64,000 bases of DNA from Salinisphaera orenii subsp. orenii MK-B5 (lineage in GTDB: Bacteria > Pseudomonadota > Gammaproteobacteria > Nevskiales > Salinisphaeraceae). Location of the stretch: the NCBI RefSeq assembly GCF_003788635.1, contig NZ_AYKH01000041.1, forward strand, positions 1 to 64,000, given 5' to 3'. Below, piece by piece: positions 36,421 through 48,632 of the stretch (position 1 is its first letter; each line of letters opens with the position of its first letter). The notes under the pieces were generated by a model. It saw nothing but the letters and a program-made list of their open reading frames with translations, made no database searches and had not been told where the DNA came from. The position numbers were made by a program, and so were the translations under genes.

Positions 36421-37161
36421 TTACGAACGCGTTGCGAACCAGCGCCGCAGACCGCTCCTGAGACGGGACTTGCTTTCCTGACGCACGCCGCGCTCGCCGT
36501 CGGCGGTCTTCTGCGCCCAGGCCCAGGTGTTGTCCTGAACGCGGAAATTGCCGTAACCGGGATGGGTCGCAACCAGCAGATCGAAGATCGCGGCCACGTT
36601 CGGCTGCTCGATCTGGTCGGCGGAGAGTTCGCGGATGCTCACGCCGTCGGTGGCGGATTTTCCGCGCTCCAGGGCGTCCGCATAGCGCCAGGCGTAGTCG
36701 TCGAACAGGATCCAGCCGCCCTCTCGCAGCAGCTTGTCGGCCAGGAAGAAGGCCATGCCGTCGATCGTCCAGTTCTTGCTGCCGTCGATGAACACGAAGT
36801 CGTAGCAGGGCTCGCAGCGGCCGTCGCGGATCTGCTGCTCGACGGCCTTCTTGAGGAACCAGTTGTAGGAGTTGACCTCGCGGTGGATCGATACGAAGGA
36901 GGCCAGTCCCAGCCCCTCCAGCGTCTGCTCGATGGTGGGGTCGAACGCGCGGCTGCGCTCGATGTCGACGCAGGTCAAATGCCCACGCCCGAGTTCATCC
37001 AGCGCGGCCGCCATGTAGCCGCTGCCGGCGCCGTGGGCGAAGCCCAGCTCGATGCAGTCGCGCGGCTGCTCGGTGAGGATGAAGTCGTAGAGAATCCGCG
37101 CGGAATGGCGCGATATGTGGGGAATGCCCTTGAGCCGGGTCGCTGCGTTACTGAATTTCAT
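36421..37161 (-). CDS. Class I SAM-dependent methyltransferase
   Basis: A 246-residue methyltransferase of the Methyltransf_24/CmcI-like kind. The SAM-binding motif is CIELGFAHGAGSGYMAAAL (about 37-55), motif II is HLTCVDIERS, and FVFIDGSKNWTIDGMAFFLA is followed by GGWILFDDYAW, which holds the metal or catalytic acidic residues seen in related sugar methyltransferases. It overlaps the upstream kinase gene by 14 bp, so both are one minus-strand unit. A sugar or glycan O-methylation is the likely role; not proven. Confidence 0.8.
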   Translation of the reverse strand: MKFSNAATRLKGIPHISRHSARILYDFILTEQPRDCIELGFAHGAGSGYMAAALDELGRGHLTCVDIERSRAFDPTIEQTLEGLGLASFVSIHREVNSYNWFLKKAVEQQIRDGRCEPCYDFVFIDGSKNWTIDGMAFFLADKLLREGGWILFDDYAWRYADALERGKSATDGVSIRELSADQIEQPNVAAIFDLLVATHPGYGNFRVQDNTWAWAQKTADGERGVRQESKSRLRSGLRRWFATRS

Positions 37162-37936
37162 CGATCAGGGATGGTCCATTCGGTGCGTGCGCGAGCGCCT
37201 CACCGAATTGCTGTTTGAAGATTCGCCACTCGCGTTCGCCGATGTCGTTTCGCGCGGTGCGGCGCAGCAGCGCCAGCGCTCGGCGAAGCCCCTGTCGGCG
37301 GCGGGCGGCGCTGCCCGGGCGCCGGATGTCGCAGTCGATCCAGACGAGGCGACCGTCGTCGCGCACGCACAAGTTATCAAAATGGCAGTCCTTGTGAACG
37401 AAACCGTGGCCGAACAGCGTGCCCAGCTCCGAGGCGAGGCGGGCGAGAAACGCGGCGCGTCGGTCGGCGTCGCTCTCGCTGCGCAGCAGCCGCAGGCCGG
37501 AGACAAACGGCGGCAGGGGCCGCATGAACAGCGCCGATTCGTAGTGCGCGCCCGGGGCGAGCGAGACCGCCCAGCCGCGCATGTCCGGCGTATCCAGACC
37601 GAGCGCGTTGAGAAAGGCGGCCCCGCGATATTCGCGCCGCGCCTGACACATCACGTATTTGCGCAGATCGTCGCGGGGGCGACTACGCGGCTCGGCGAGC
37701 TTGACCACCAGCGCGGCTGCCTCGAGCCGGTAGATGCGCGAGTGGGCGCCGTCGTAGAGCAGCCGCCAGCCGGTGACGGCCCCGGGCAGGTCGACATCCG
37801 GCGTCAGCCGGAATCGCCATGGCCCGCCGCCCAGGATCGCGGGCGCACGCCGGCGGACCCGCTCGAGCACGGGCGGCGCGCTGCGGTCGCCGGCGGTGGT
37901 GCCGGGCTGTTCGGACGCGGGTTTGCGATCACGCAT
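37148..37936 (-). CDS. Lipopolysaccharide kinase-family protein (WaaP/InaA-like)
   Basis: A 262-residue protein-kinase-like fold enzyme. The Lys of the ATP site is in ALVVKLAEP, the catalytic loop is HGFVHKDCHFDNLCV and the metal-binding Asp lies in LVWIDCDIRRP, the pattern of Kdo/LPS kinases (PF06293). Such enzymes phosphorylate core heptose or Kdo on the cytosolic face. It sits in the glycan region, divergent from the GT42-like gene and coupled to a methyltransferase. Which sugar it phosphorylates is unknown. Confidence 0.83.
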   Translation of the reverse strand: MRDRKPASEQPGTTAGDRSAPPVLERVRRRAPAILGGGPWRFRLTPDVDLPGAVTGWRLLYDGAHSRIYRLEAAALVVKLAEPRSRPRDDLRKYVMCQARREYRGAAFLNALGLDTPDMRGWAVSLAPGAHYESALFMRPLPPFVSGLRLLRSESDADRRAAFLARLASELGTLFGHGFVHKDCHFDNLCVRDDGRLVWIDCDIRRPGSAARRRQGLRRALALLRRTARNDIGEREWRIFKQQFGEALAHAPNGPSLIDEIQ

Positions 37937-38037
37937 GCCGTGGCGGATGATACGCGACCCCGACGACAGCGGCTGACGCGGCGCGGTCGGCTCGTTGCGT
38001 GGCCACGGCCCGCGCGATTCCCGCGAGACTTGGCACC

Positions 38038-38841
38038 ATGGCGGCCACGATGACGGACACGGTCTATATCTTCGGCACCGGACGATCGCTGCTCGCGCTG
38101 GATGCCGAGGAGCGGGCGTATCTGGATGCGCATCCGCGCACGCTGGGCATGAACCGCTACTACCTGCACTACGAGCGGCTGGGCATCCTGCCGCGGATGC
38201 TGTTCCTGTCGGACTTCAACTACTACGCGGACCTGATTCTGCGTCGGTGCATCGAACGCCTGCAGCATCTGGGGCACGCGCTGCCGTACTACGTCAGCGA
38301 GACCTATCCGCAGTTCTATCGCACCCCGGCCTGGCGGCATCCGGTGCGCAAGCGCCGCCTGCGCCGCCAGCTGATGCAGCAGCACGGCTATCGTCCGGAG
38401 CCGCTGCCGGCTTACGACCACTTGGTGCCTTTCCCGGTGAGCAACGAAGCGCCGCGCTTTCACTGGGCGCGCGATCTGTCGCAGCCGCTGTATCATCGGC
38501 GCGGCTCGCTCACGGTCGCGATCAACCTGGTCAACATTCTCCACCCCGGCTGCGACGTGAAGCTGCTGGGGATCGATCTGTCCGACGCCGGCTATTTCTA
38601 CGACGAGATGATCACCGACAGCAACCGCGACCTGTGGGTCGACGACAAGTACGACCGCTCGGTGCGCGAAGGCCGGCACGCCAACGCCCGCCCCAAGCGG
38701 CACGACGACTTCACCCTGTGCGACGCCATGCGCGCGGTGCGCGGCGAGTTCGATCGCCAGGGCCGTCGGCTGCTGTGCTGCAACCCCCGTAGCCTGCTCG
38801 TCACCGACGGCGTGCTGGATTCCGCCCCGGTGATTGACTGA
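38038..38841 (+). CDS. GT42 sialyltransferase-like protein
   Basis: A 267-residue protein (from ATG 38038; ATG 38050 is also possible) with no obvious common family, but its layout resembles Cst-II/GT42 sialyltransferases and DUF115 proteins: TVYIFGTGRSL like the CMP-sugar loop, then LGMNRYYLHYERLG with a conserved Asn, a central RGSLTVAINLVN ahead of VKLLGIDLSDAGYFYDE, His222 in KRHDDFTLCDA at the place of the catalytic His, and LLCCNPRSLL near the end. No sialic acid synthesis genes are in the window. It is coupled to the pyruvyl transferase gene. The call rests on pattern only. Confidence 0.6.
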   Translation: MAATMTDTVYIFGTGRSLLALDAEERAYLDAHPRTLGMNRYYLHYERLGILPRMLFLSDFNYYADLILRRCIERLQHLGHALPYYVSETYPQFYRTPAWRHPVRKRRLRRQLMQQHGYRPEPLPAYDHLVPFPVSNEAPRFHWARDLSQPLYHRRGSLTVAINLVNILHPGCDVKLLGIDLSDAGYFYDEMITDSNRDLWVDDKYDRSVREGRHANARPKRHDDFTLCDAMRAVRGEFDRQGRRLLCCNPRSLLVTDGVLDSAPVID

Positions 38842-38857
38842 TGCGGGCGTCGACGCT

Positions 38858-40000
38858 GTGACCACGGCGCTGCTGGTCAACGACACCGCCGGTGTCTGCC
38901 ACTGGGGCTGTACCGGCACCACACGCGGGCTCAAGCGTGCGATCGGCGCGCTCGGCTACACCGTCGAGAGCGTCATCGCCGAGGATATCCCGCGCCTGGG
39001 CGGGGCCCTGAATACAGCCGCGGACTTCGACACCGACGCGCCGCTGGCGCGGCTGCGCACGCGGGCGCCGTGTCTGCCGGAGCGCCTGGCGGCCGCCGAT
39101 GTGGTCGTGGTCAACGCCGAGGGCTGTCTCCACGGCGATCGCAGCGTCGCCAAGACACTGCTCTATCTCGCCTGGTACGCGGCCGAGCGGCTCGGGCGAC
39201 CGGCGGATCGGGTCAATCACTCCTGTTATCCGCAGGATACGACCGAGGTCGCCGACGACGCGTTGCTGGCGATCTATCGCCGCGCGTACGAGGCCGTGCG
39301 TTTCGTTGCGGTGCGCGAGCCGCTGTCGCACGCACGGGTCGCACGCTGGTTGCGGCGCGACGCCCGAGAGAGCTTCGACTGCCTGCCGCTCTGCATCGAG
39401 GCGCAGCCGCCGGCGCCGACGAGCGCGCCGCGCGGCATCGTGTTCGCCACGAGCGTGATCTGGCAGCGCGCCTGGGCCTCGGTCCAGGTCGATGTGATGG
39501 CGCGGCTGGCCGAACAGGGCCACGCGCTGACCGTGCTGGTGGGCTCGGCAGGCGCACGCAATCACGAGGATGCGGCCTTCCTACGTGATCTGCAGCGGGC
39601 CTGGCGCCGGCGGGCGCTGTGCTCCGGTCGATTCTGGCGCCGGCCCCCCTGGCGCGTGGTCGACGCGGCGAGTCTCGACGAGTGGCTGGGGCTGATCGCC
39701 GACAGCCGACTGCTGGTCTCCGGGCGGTTCCACCACAGCATCGCCGCGGCCTGCGTGGGCACGCCGTGGATCGCGCTCGACAGCAACACGCCCAAGATCG
39801 ACGGCCTGCGGGCCGCCGCCGGCGTCGCCGACGGCCCGCGCTACGGCGAGCCGGGCTGGGGCGAACGGCTGACCCGCGAGATCGAGGCGCGGCTCGCCGC
39901 CAAGCGGCCGGACCCGGCGGAGGTGCGCGCCCGACGCGCGCCCTGGTGCGAGCTGGCCTATCGCAACGTCGACGCACTGCGTCACGCGGCCGGGGGCTGA
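38858..40000 (+). CDS. Polysaccharide pyruvyl transferase family protein
   Basis: A 380-residue protein of the PS_pyruv_trans family (PF04230), which transfers pyruvate from PEP to form ketals on sugars. Family features are WGCTGTTRGLKRAI at the start, VVVNAEGCLHGD, HSCYP in the middle, FVAVREPLSHARV and SGRFHHSIAAACVGTPWIALDSNTPK near the end with the conserved His. GTG 38858 is chosen as start; a TTG at 38834 overlapping the previous gene is possible. It lies between the GT42-like and a GT4 gene, so pyruvylation of the surface glycan is likely. Confidence 0.85.
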   Translation: MTTALLVNDTAGVCHWGCTGTTRGLKRAIGALGYTVESVIAEDIPRLGGALNTAADFDTDAPLARLRTRAPCLPERLAAADVVVVNAEGCLHGDRSVAKTLLYLAWYAAERLGRPADRVNHSCYPQDTTEVADDALLAIYRRAYEAVRFVAVREPLSHARVARWLRRDARESFDCLPLCIEAQPPAPTSAPRGIVFATSVIWQRAWASVQVDVMARLAEQGHALTVLVGSAGARNHEDAAFLRDLQRAWRRRALCSGRFWRRPPWRVVDAASLDEWLGLIADSRLLVSGRFHHSIAAACVGTPWIALDSNTPKIDGLRAAAGVADGPRYGEPGWGERLTREIEARLAAKRPDPAEVRARRAPWCELAYRNVDALRHAAGG

Positions 40001-40004
40001 CGGC

Positions 40005-41204
40005 ATGCGGCTGCTGCACCACATGAACCTCACCCTGTTCGGCGGGCTGCAGACGCATTTTCTGCGTTTCCTCGAATATTCGGCCCGGCGGCACGGCTAC
40101 GACAACAGCGTCTGGCTAGAGCAGCCGGCGATCCATCACGCCGCGCGTGCGCCGCTGCGCGGGCACGCGCGCTGGGCCGGGCATCCGCGGTATCACGGCC
40201 GCGTCAAGCTGCCCGGCTGGCCGGCCGCGCTGCGTCGACGGCGCGAGCAGCGGATGTTCGCGCGGGCGGCCGCGGACACCGGCATCATCTGGGACGGTTT
40301 CAACCGGTTGCGCATCGTGCGGGCCTTCGCGGCACACGGGCTGCGCCCGGTCTACTGGGAGCACGGCGCGTCGTGGTATTCCCACCACGATCCGGACAAG
40401 ACCGGCGCGTTCTTCGACGAGATCGACACCGTACTGTGCAACTCCCACGCCGCGCGGCGCATGCTGCAGCTGCGCTGGGGCTGCGAGCGGCCGATTGCGC
40501 TGTGTCTCAACGGTGTGGCCGCCAGCGAGCGCAGCCGGGCGCCGCGGGTGCGGGACCTGCCGGTTGGCCGGCCCTTCCGGATCGGTACGGCCGGCCATCT
40601 GCGGACCTACAAGGGCGCCCACATCGCCATCAAGGCGGTGCACGAACTCGTTCGCCGTGGCCACGACGTCGAGCTCTGGATCGCCGGCACCGGCCCGAAG
40701 GAGGCCGAGATGCGGGCGTTCTGCCGGCGTCTGGGTGTCGCCGAGCGCGTGCGCTTCTGCGGCTTCGTCGCCGACATGCAGGGCTTCTACGACGCCCTCG
40801 ATTGCTATCTCCACCCGGCCATGCGCGAGGCTTTCGGCCTGGTCTGTGCCGAGGCCGCGCTGGCCGGCTGCCCGGTGATCGCCACCCGGGTCGACGGACT
40901 GCCCGAAGTCGTCCAGCACGAACGCACCGGGCTGTGCATCGAGCCGACCTGCGACAGCGCGGCGCTGGCAGATCTGGAGACCGCGCTCGAGCCGCGCGTG
41001 GACTGCGTCTACGATCCGATCGCCGATCGCATCGCCGCACCGCGGTTCATCGACCCCGCCGACCTGGCCGAGGCCGTCGCCGCGCTGGCCGGCGACGGCG
41101 ACCGGCTGGCGCGTTTCAGCGCCAACGCCATCGCCGATGCGGCGGGGCGGCTGTCCTACACGCGCCACATGGACGATGTCCACGTGGCGCTGGGGTCGAT
41201 CTAG
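40005..41204 (+). CDS. GT4 glycosyltransferase, paralogue 3
   Basis: A 399-residue GT4 enzyme starting RLLHHMNLTLFGGLQTHFLRFLE. It shares with the other three paralogues VYWEHGASWYS, NSHAARRMLQLRWG, AGHLRTYKGAHIA, REAFGLVCAEAALAGCPVI and the C-terminal CVYDPIADRIAAP, but is the most divergent of the four. It follows the pyruvyl transferase gene by 4 bp and is convergent with hemB with a 4-bp gap. Confidence 0.87.
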   Translation: MRLLHHMNLTLFGGLQTHFLRFLEYSARRHGYDNSVWLEQPAIHHAARAPLRGHARWAGHPRYHGRVKLPGWPAALRRRREQRMFARAAADTGIIWDGFNRLRIVRAFAAHGLRPVYWEHGASWYSHHDPDKTGAFFDEIDTVLCNSHAARRMLQLRWGCERPIALCLNGVAASERSRAPRVRDLPVGRPFRIGTAGHLRTYKGAHIAIKAVHELVRRGHDVELWIAGTGPKEAEMRAFCRRLGVAERVRFCGFVADMQGFYDALDCYLHPAMREAFGLVCAEAALAGCPVIATRVDGLPEVVQHERTGLCIEPTCDSAALADLETALEPRVDCVYDPIADRIAAPRFIDPADLAEAVAALAGDGDRLARFSANAIADAAGRLSYTRHMDDVHVALGSI

Positions 41205-41208
41205 GGGA

Positions 41209-44765
<3,557 letters not shown>

Positions 44766-44961
44766 GAACGCGCGGCCGGGCCTGAGGCGCGTCGATCGGG
44801 GGACCGCTCGCTCGAAGGTCCTGTCGCGATCGCGGGCCCGACTGACCGCCGCCCGGGGATCTCGCCAGCGACTGCGGTGCCGGCGGCGGTTTAATCGTCG
44901 CCGGGGGCGCGGCAGGTGTGGCGGGCTCGGCCGAGTAGCGGCACGACGCCCGAGCGGCCGC

Positions 44962-45780
44962 TCAGTCGTCCATGGCCGCTTCGTCGTTGAGCGACCAGTC
45001 GTAGGCGTAGCCGTCGATCGCGTCGCGCGCGTCCAGTCGTGTGGACAGCGCAGGCGCCGCGTGCCGCCGCAGTTCGCTGATGATCGCCTGGTCGCTGTGG
45101 CCGAAGTCGCGGCGATACCACTCATAGATGCGTGACACGGTCAGTTCGTCGTCGTCGAAGCGCACGCCCGCCGGGCTGTTGACGTAGTCGCGGGCGTTGT
45201 CGCGCAGCTGCGCGCCGATCGTGTCGCCGGTATAGGCCTCGGGGCGCAGGTCCGGGCAGCCCATCGATGCGCAGTTGACGCCGTAGTGGGTCATGCCGTC
45301 GCCCCAGATGGGCCGCAGGATGCGGTGCTCGATATCGTTCAGGCTCAGCTTCTCGCCGTCGATGCGCAGCACCTCTTTATTCCACGGCCCCTTGGAGAAC
45401 AGGCCGCCGCCGATGTCGCGTATGGAGTCGACCGGATAGTCGTCGAGGACGAATTCGAGCGTGGCCGCGTTGTAGAGGTTGGTCCAGTAGGCCCGCTGCA
45501 CGTCCCGGTTGTAGCGGTCGATGTCGATCTCCTGCATGCGCTCGACGTAGTCGGCGAGGGCGCGGCGATCGGCCGGCGTCACGTCGCCGTAGCGGACCCC
45601 GTTGGGGGCGTGCTCGTGGGCCACGATATAGGTATCGAGGAAGGCGTCGAAGGCGCCGTGATCGATGGTCTGCGTGGCGTTCTCGTCGTGCGCCTGCCAG
45701 CGTTTCCACAGATCCGCCTCGGGCGCGGCCAGGGCGGCGACGGGGGCGAGACAGAGGGCGATCACGGCGATGGCGCGCAT
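44962..45780 (-). CDS. DUF547 family exported protein
   Basis: A 272-residue protein with a signal peptide (MRAIAVIALCLAPVAALAAPE) and a DUF547 domain: AYWTNLYNAATLEFVLDDYPVDSIRDI, LSLNDIEHRILRP and YGVNCASMGCPDLRPEAY. The family is periplasmic, of unknown role, and occurs in bacteria and plants. A longer in-frame reading upstream crosses the divergent glpK promoter region and is rejected. It is convergent with the sigma/anti-sigma pair; the 196-bp gap between them shows no clear hairpin. Confidence 0.86.
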   Translation of the reverse strand: MRAIAVIALCLAPVAALAAPEADLWKRWQAHDENATQTIDHGAFDAFLDTYIVAHEHAPNGVRYGDVTPADRRALADYVERMQEIDIDRYNRDVQRAYWTNLYNAATLEFVLDDYPVDSIRDIGGGLFSKGPWNKEVLRIDGEKLSLNDIEHRILRPIWGDGMTHYGVNCASMGCPDLRPEAYTGDTIGAQLRDNARDYVNSPAGVRFDDDELTVSRIYEWYRRDFGHSDQAIISELRRHAAPALSTRLDARDAIDGYAYDWSLNDEAAMDD

Positions 45781-46067
45781 GGCGGGTTCCTTGCTTGATC
45801 GGGTGCGCGGGCGCGGGCTGCGGATACACGCTCGCGCCGCGCGGGGCGCGACGATCACGGTAGCCGGGGTCTCGGTGTTCGGCAACTGGTGGTCTGTGCA
45901 GCCGCTGCGTGCGGACGCACGCAGCTCAATCGGCCGCTGTATGTGCTCGCCCGGCAGCCGACGTTTCGGTCGGGTCGCGGATCGCATCGATCGGCGAGAC
46001 GGCGTGTGGCCGTCGGTTGACCCGTCGGCCATGCAGCGCGGATGCTGCGGTACAAACGACACCACGT
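45781..46067. promoter_or_regulatory. Divergent intergenic region DUF547 / glpK
   Basis: 287 bp between the DUF547 gene and glpK. Both promoters must lie here, but I find no convincing hexamer pairs and no GlpR-like operator. Short open frames in it look accidental. Confidence 0.35.
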
Positions 46068-47567
46068 ATGCCGCCCGTGAACCGCCGCAATCATCTTCTG
46101 GCCATCGACCAGGGCACGACCAGCAGCCGCGCGATCGTCTTCGATGCCCGCGGCGCCATCGTGGCGAGTGCGCAGCGCGAATTCGATCAGTTCTATCCGG
46201 AGGAAGCCTGGGTGGAACACGACGCGAACCGGATTTGGACCGACGTGCTTGCGGTCTGTCGCGAGGCCATCGACCGGGCCGGCCTGTCGGCGGCGGATCT
46301 GGCGGCCTGCGGCATCACCAATCAGCGCGAGACCACGGTGATCTGGGACCGCGCCACCGGCGAACCCATCCACCGGGCGATCGTCTGGCAGGACCGGCGC
46401 ACGGCCGAGCGCTGCCGGGCGCTCGCCGATGACTCGACCGAAGCCTGGCTGCAGGAACGGACCGGGCTGTTGATGGATCCGTACTTCTCGGCGACCAAGA
46501 TCGCCTGGCTGCTGGACCATGTCGACGGCGCCCGGGCGCGTGCCGAAGCCGGCGAACTCGCCTTCGGCACCATCGACGCGTGGCTGCTCTGGCATCTGAC
46601 CGACGGCGCGGTGCATGCCACCGATGCCACCAACGCCTCCCGCACGCTGCTGTTCAACATCCACGACCAGCGCTGGGACGACGAGCTGCTCGCCTTTTTC
46701 GACGTGCCCGCCGCGCTGCTGCCCGAGGTGCGCGACACCGCCAGCGATTTCGGCACGATCAGCAAGGATCTCCTGGGCGCCGAGATTCCGATCGCGGCGA
46801 TGGTGGGCGATCAACAGGCCGCGCTCGTCGGCCAGGCCTGCTTCGCGCCGGGCATGGCCAAATCCACCTATGGCACCGGCTGTTTCCTGATGCTCAACGT
46901 GGGCGAGACGGCCGTGCTCTCGCGCCACCGGCTGCTCACCACCGTGGCCTATCGCATCGGCGGCCGCACGACCTACGCGCTCGAAGGCTCCATCTTCGTC
47001 GCGGGCGCGGCCATACAGTGGCTGCGCGACGCGCTGCATCTGTTCGAAAAGGCCGAGCAGACCCAGGCCCTGGCCGCCTCGATCGAGCACACCGACGGCG
47101 TCTATCTGGTGCCGGCCTTCACCGGCCTCGGGGCGCCGTACTGGGACCCGGCGGCGCGCGGGGCCATCCTTGGGCTGACCCGCGACACCGGCATCGAGCA
47201 GATCGTGCGCGCTGCGCTCGAATCGACCTGTTATCAGACCCGCGATCTCGTCGGCGCCATCGGCGACGACGCGCCCGGCCCGCGGGAGCTGCGCGTCGAC
47301 GGCGGCATGGCGGCCAACGATCTGGTGTGCGGTTTTCTCGCCGACATCCTGCAGACGCCGGTGGAGCGTCCCGAGATCATCGAGACCACCGCGCTCGGTG
47401 CGGCCTATCTCGCCGGCCTGCAGGTGGGGCTGTACGAGTCGCTGGAGGCCGTCGGCGCGCTATGGCGCGCCGAGCGCCGCTTCGAGGTCACGCGCGAGGC
47501 CGCCGAGGTCGATGCGCTCTACGACGGCTGGTGTCGCGCCGTCGCGCGCGTGCGCTGCGCGGACTGA
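46068..47567 (+). CDS. glpK: Glycerol kinase
   Basis: ATP-dependent phosphorylation of glycerol to sn-glycerol-3-phosphate. The 499 residues from ATG 46068 (E. coli 502) start [17 protein letters not shown], the ATP-binding P1 loop; [10 protein letters not shown] and [15 protein letters not shown] contact glycerol; [17 protein letters not shown] and [13 protein letters not shown] complete the FGGY fold. It stands alone: no glpF, glpD or glpR is next to it, so glycerol uptake genes are elsewhere. Confidence 0.96.
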   Translation: MPPVNRRNHLLAIDQGTTSSRAIVFDARGAIVASAQREFDQFYPEEAWVEHDANRIWTDVLAVCREAIDRAGLSAADLAACGITNQRETTVIWDRATGEPIHRAIVWQDRRTAERCRALADDSTEAWLQERTGLLMDPYFSATKIAWLLDHVDGARARAEAGELAFGTIDAWLLWHLTDGAVHATDATNASRTLLFNIHDQRWDDELLAFFDVPAALLPEVRDTASDFGTISKDLLGAEIPIAAMVGDQQAALVGQACFAPGMAKSTYGTGCFLMLNVGETAVLSRHRLLTTVAYRIGGRTTYALEGSIFVAGAAIQWLRDALHLFEKAEQTQALAASIEHTDGVYLVPAFTGLGAPYWDPAARGAILGLTRDTGIEQIVRAALESTCYQTRDLVGAIGDDAPGPRELRVDGGMAANDLVCGFLADILQTPVERPEIIETTALGAAYLAGLQVGLYESLEAVGALWRAERRFEVTREAAEVDALYDGWCRAVARVRCAD

Positions 47568-47765
47568 CAACGGCGGATCGAGGCCCGGTCTGCCGCGGCC
47601 GGCAGGGCATCGATCCGGCTCGCCGGGCACGGCCCGGGCGTTGCCTGCCGGCGACCGGGATCGAGCGCCGTGATCCACGCGCATCGGCGTGAATCCGCAC
47701 CCGGGTTGCAGCCCCGGCGGCACAGGCTTGCTAGAATGGGCTAACGATTATTTAACGCTGTCTTC

Positions 47766-48632
47766 ATGGCCCAACGACCCACGCCGCTCAAGCCCAACCG
47801 GACCATCAGCCAGCGGCTGCGGCACCGTCGTCGCGACTGGCTCTGGCGGGGCCGCGTCAGGCGCGAGGCGCGTCTGCCGGAGGGGACGACACGCGAGGAT
47901 CCGGCGTTTCCGGGGCTGGCGATATACGCGATCGCGATCCTGCCCAAGTACCACGACTGGTGCCTGAGCATGATCGATTCGCTGCGCAAGCGCGGCAACT
48001 ACCACGGGCCGGTGTATGTGGTCACCGAGGATCCGACGCCGTTCGAGGGCCTCGACAACGTGCATGTCGTGGTCGTGCCCTATACCCGTTATCGACTGGT
48101 CATCAAGACCTGCAAGCAGCTGATGCTGGACTGGGCGAGCGAGCCCCGGCTGCTCTATATCGACGCCGACATCATCATCGGCCGGCCGCTGGCCGAGTGG
48201 TATCGGCGGGCCCGGCCCAAGCTCGACGCGCGGCCGCTCGTGCTCTATACGGGCAACATGCCGGTCGCCGGCGCCTACCACGCCGGGCTGATGCTCATGG
48301 ATCGCGAGCGCGTGCGGCCGTTCTTCGACCGCTGGCTCCGTCTCATCCGCACCGGCCGCTATCAGCTCGACCAGTGGTCGATGCACTCGATCATCACCGA
48401 CGATGACGTCGCTCGCTTCGACGACGAGGAGTTGGTCTATCTGCACCAGATCCTGGGCCCCGATCAGCCGGACTTCGATCCCGAGCGGGACGGCGCCGGG
48501 GAGCCGCCGGGCACGTTCGTCCACGTGACCAACGGCCTGATGCGGCGCTACGCCTCGGATGAGATCAAGGCCTATCTGTCGCATGTGGTCGGGCTCGAAC
48601 GCATTCCGACCAGTTTCGGTCGCGACGCATGA
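47766..48632 (+). CDS. GT-A fold glycosyltransferase, paralogue 1
   Basis: A 288-residue cytosolic protein with a basic N-terminus and a single GT-A domain: AIAILPKYHDWCLSMIDSL, then VYVVTEDP, then LLYIDADIIIGRPLAEWY, in which the DxD motif (Asp-Ala-Asp) should bind metal and nucleotide sugar, and FVHVTNGLMRRY near the end. It resembles GT8-type transferases without a firm family. It is translationally coupled to a paralogue and lies at the start of a glycan operon (47766-50768). Confidence 0.78.
   Translation: MAQRPTPLKPNRTISQRLRHRRRDWLWRGRVRREARLPEGTTREDPAFPGLAIYAIAILPKYHDWCLSMIDSLRKRGNYHGPVYVVTEDPTPFEGLDNVHVVVVPYTRYRLVIKTCKQLMLDWASEPRLLYIDADIIIGRPLAEWYRRARPKLDARPLVLYTGNMPVAGAYHAGLMLMDRERVRPFFDRWLRLIRTGRYQLDQWSMHSIITDDDVARFDDEELVYLHQILGPDQPDFDPERDGAGEPPGTFVHVTNGLMRRYASDEIKAYLSHVVGLERIPTSFGRDA

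Noticed and set aside
47728-47754. Possible promoter TTGCTA ... TATTTA before the GT-A pair
   Set aside because: Spacing near 15 bp and weak hexamers; AT content is suggestive but not enough to annotate.
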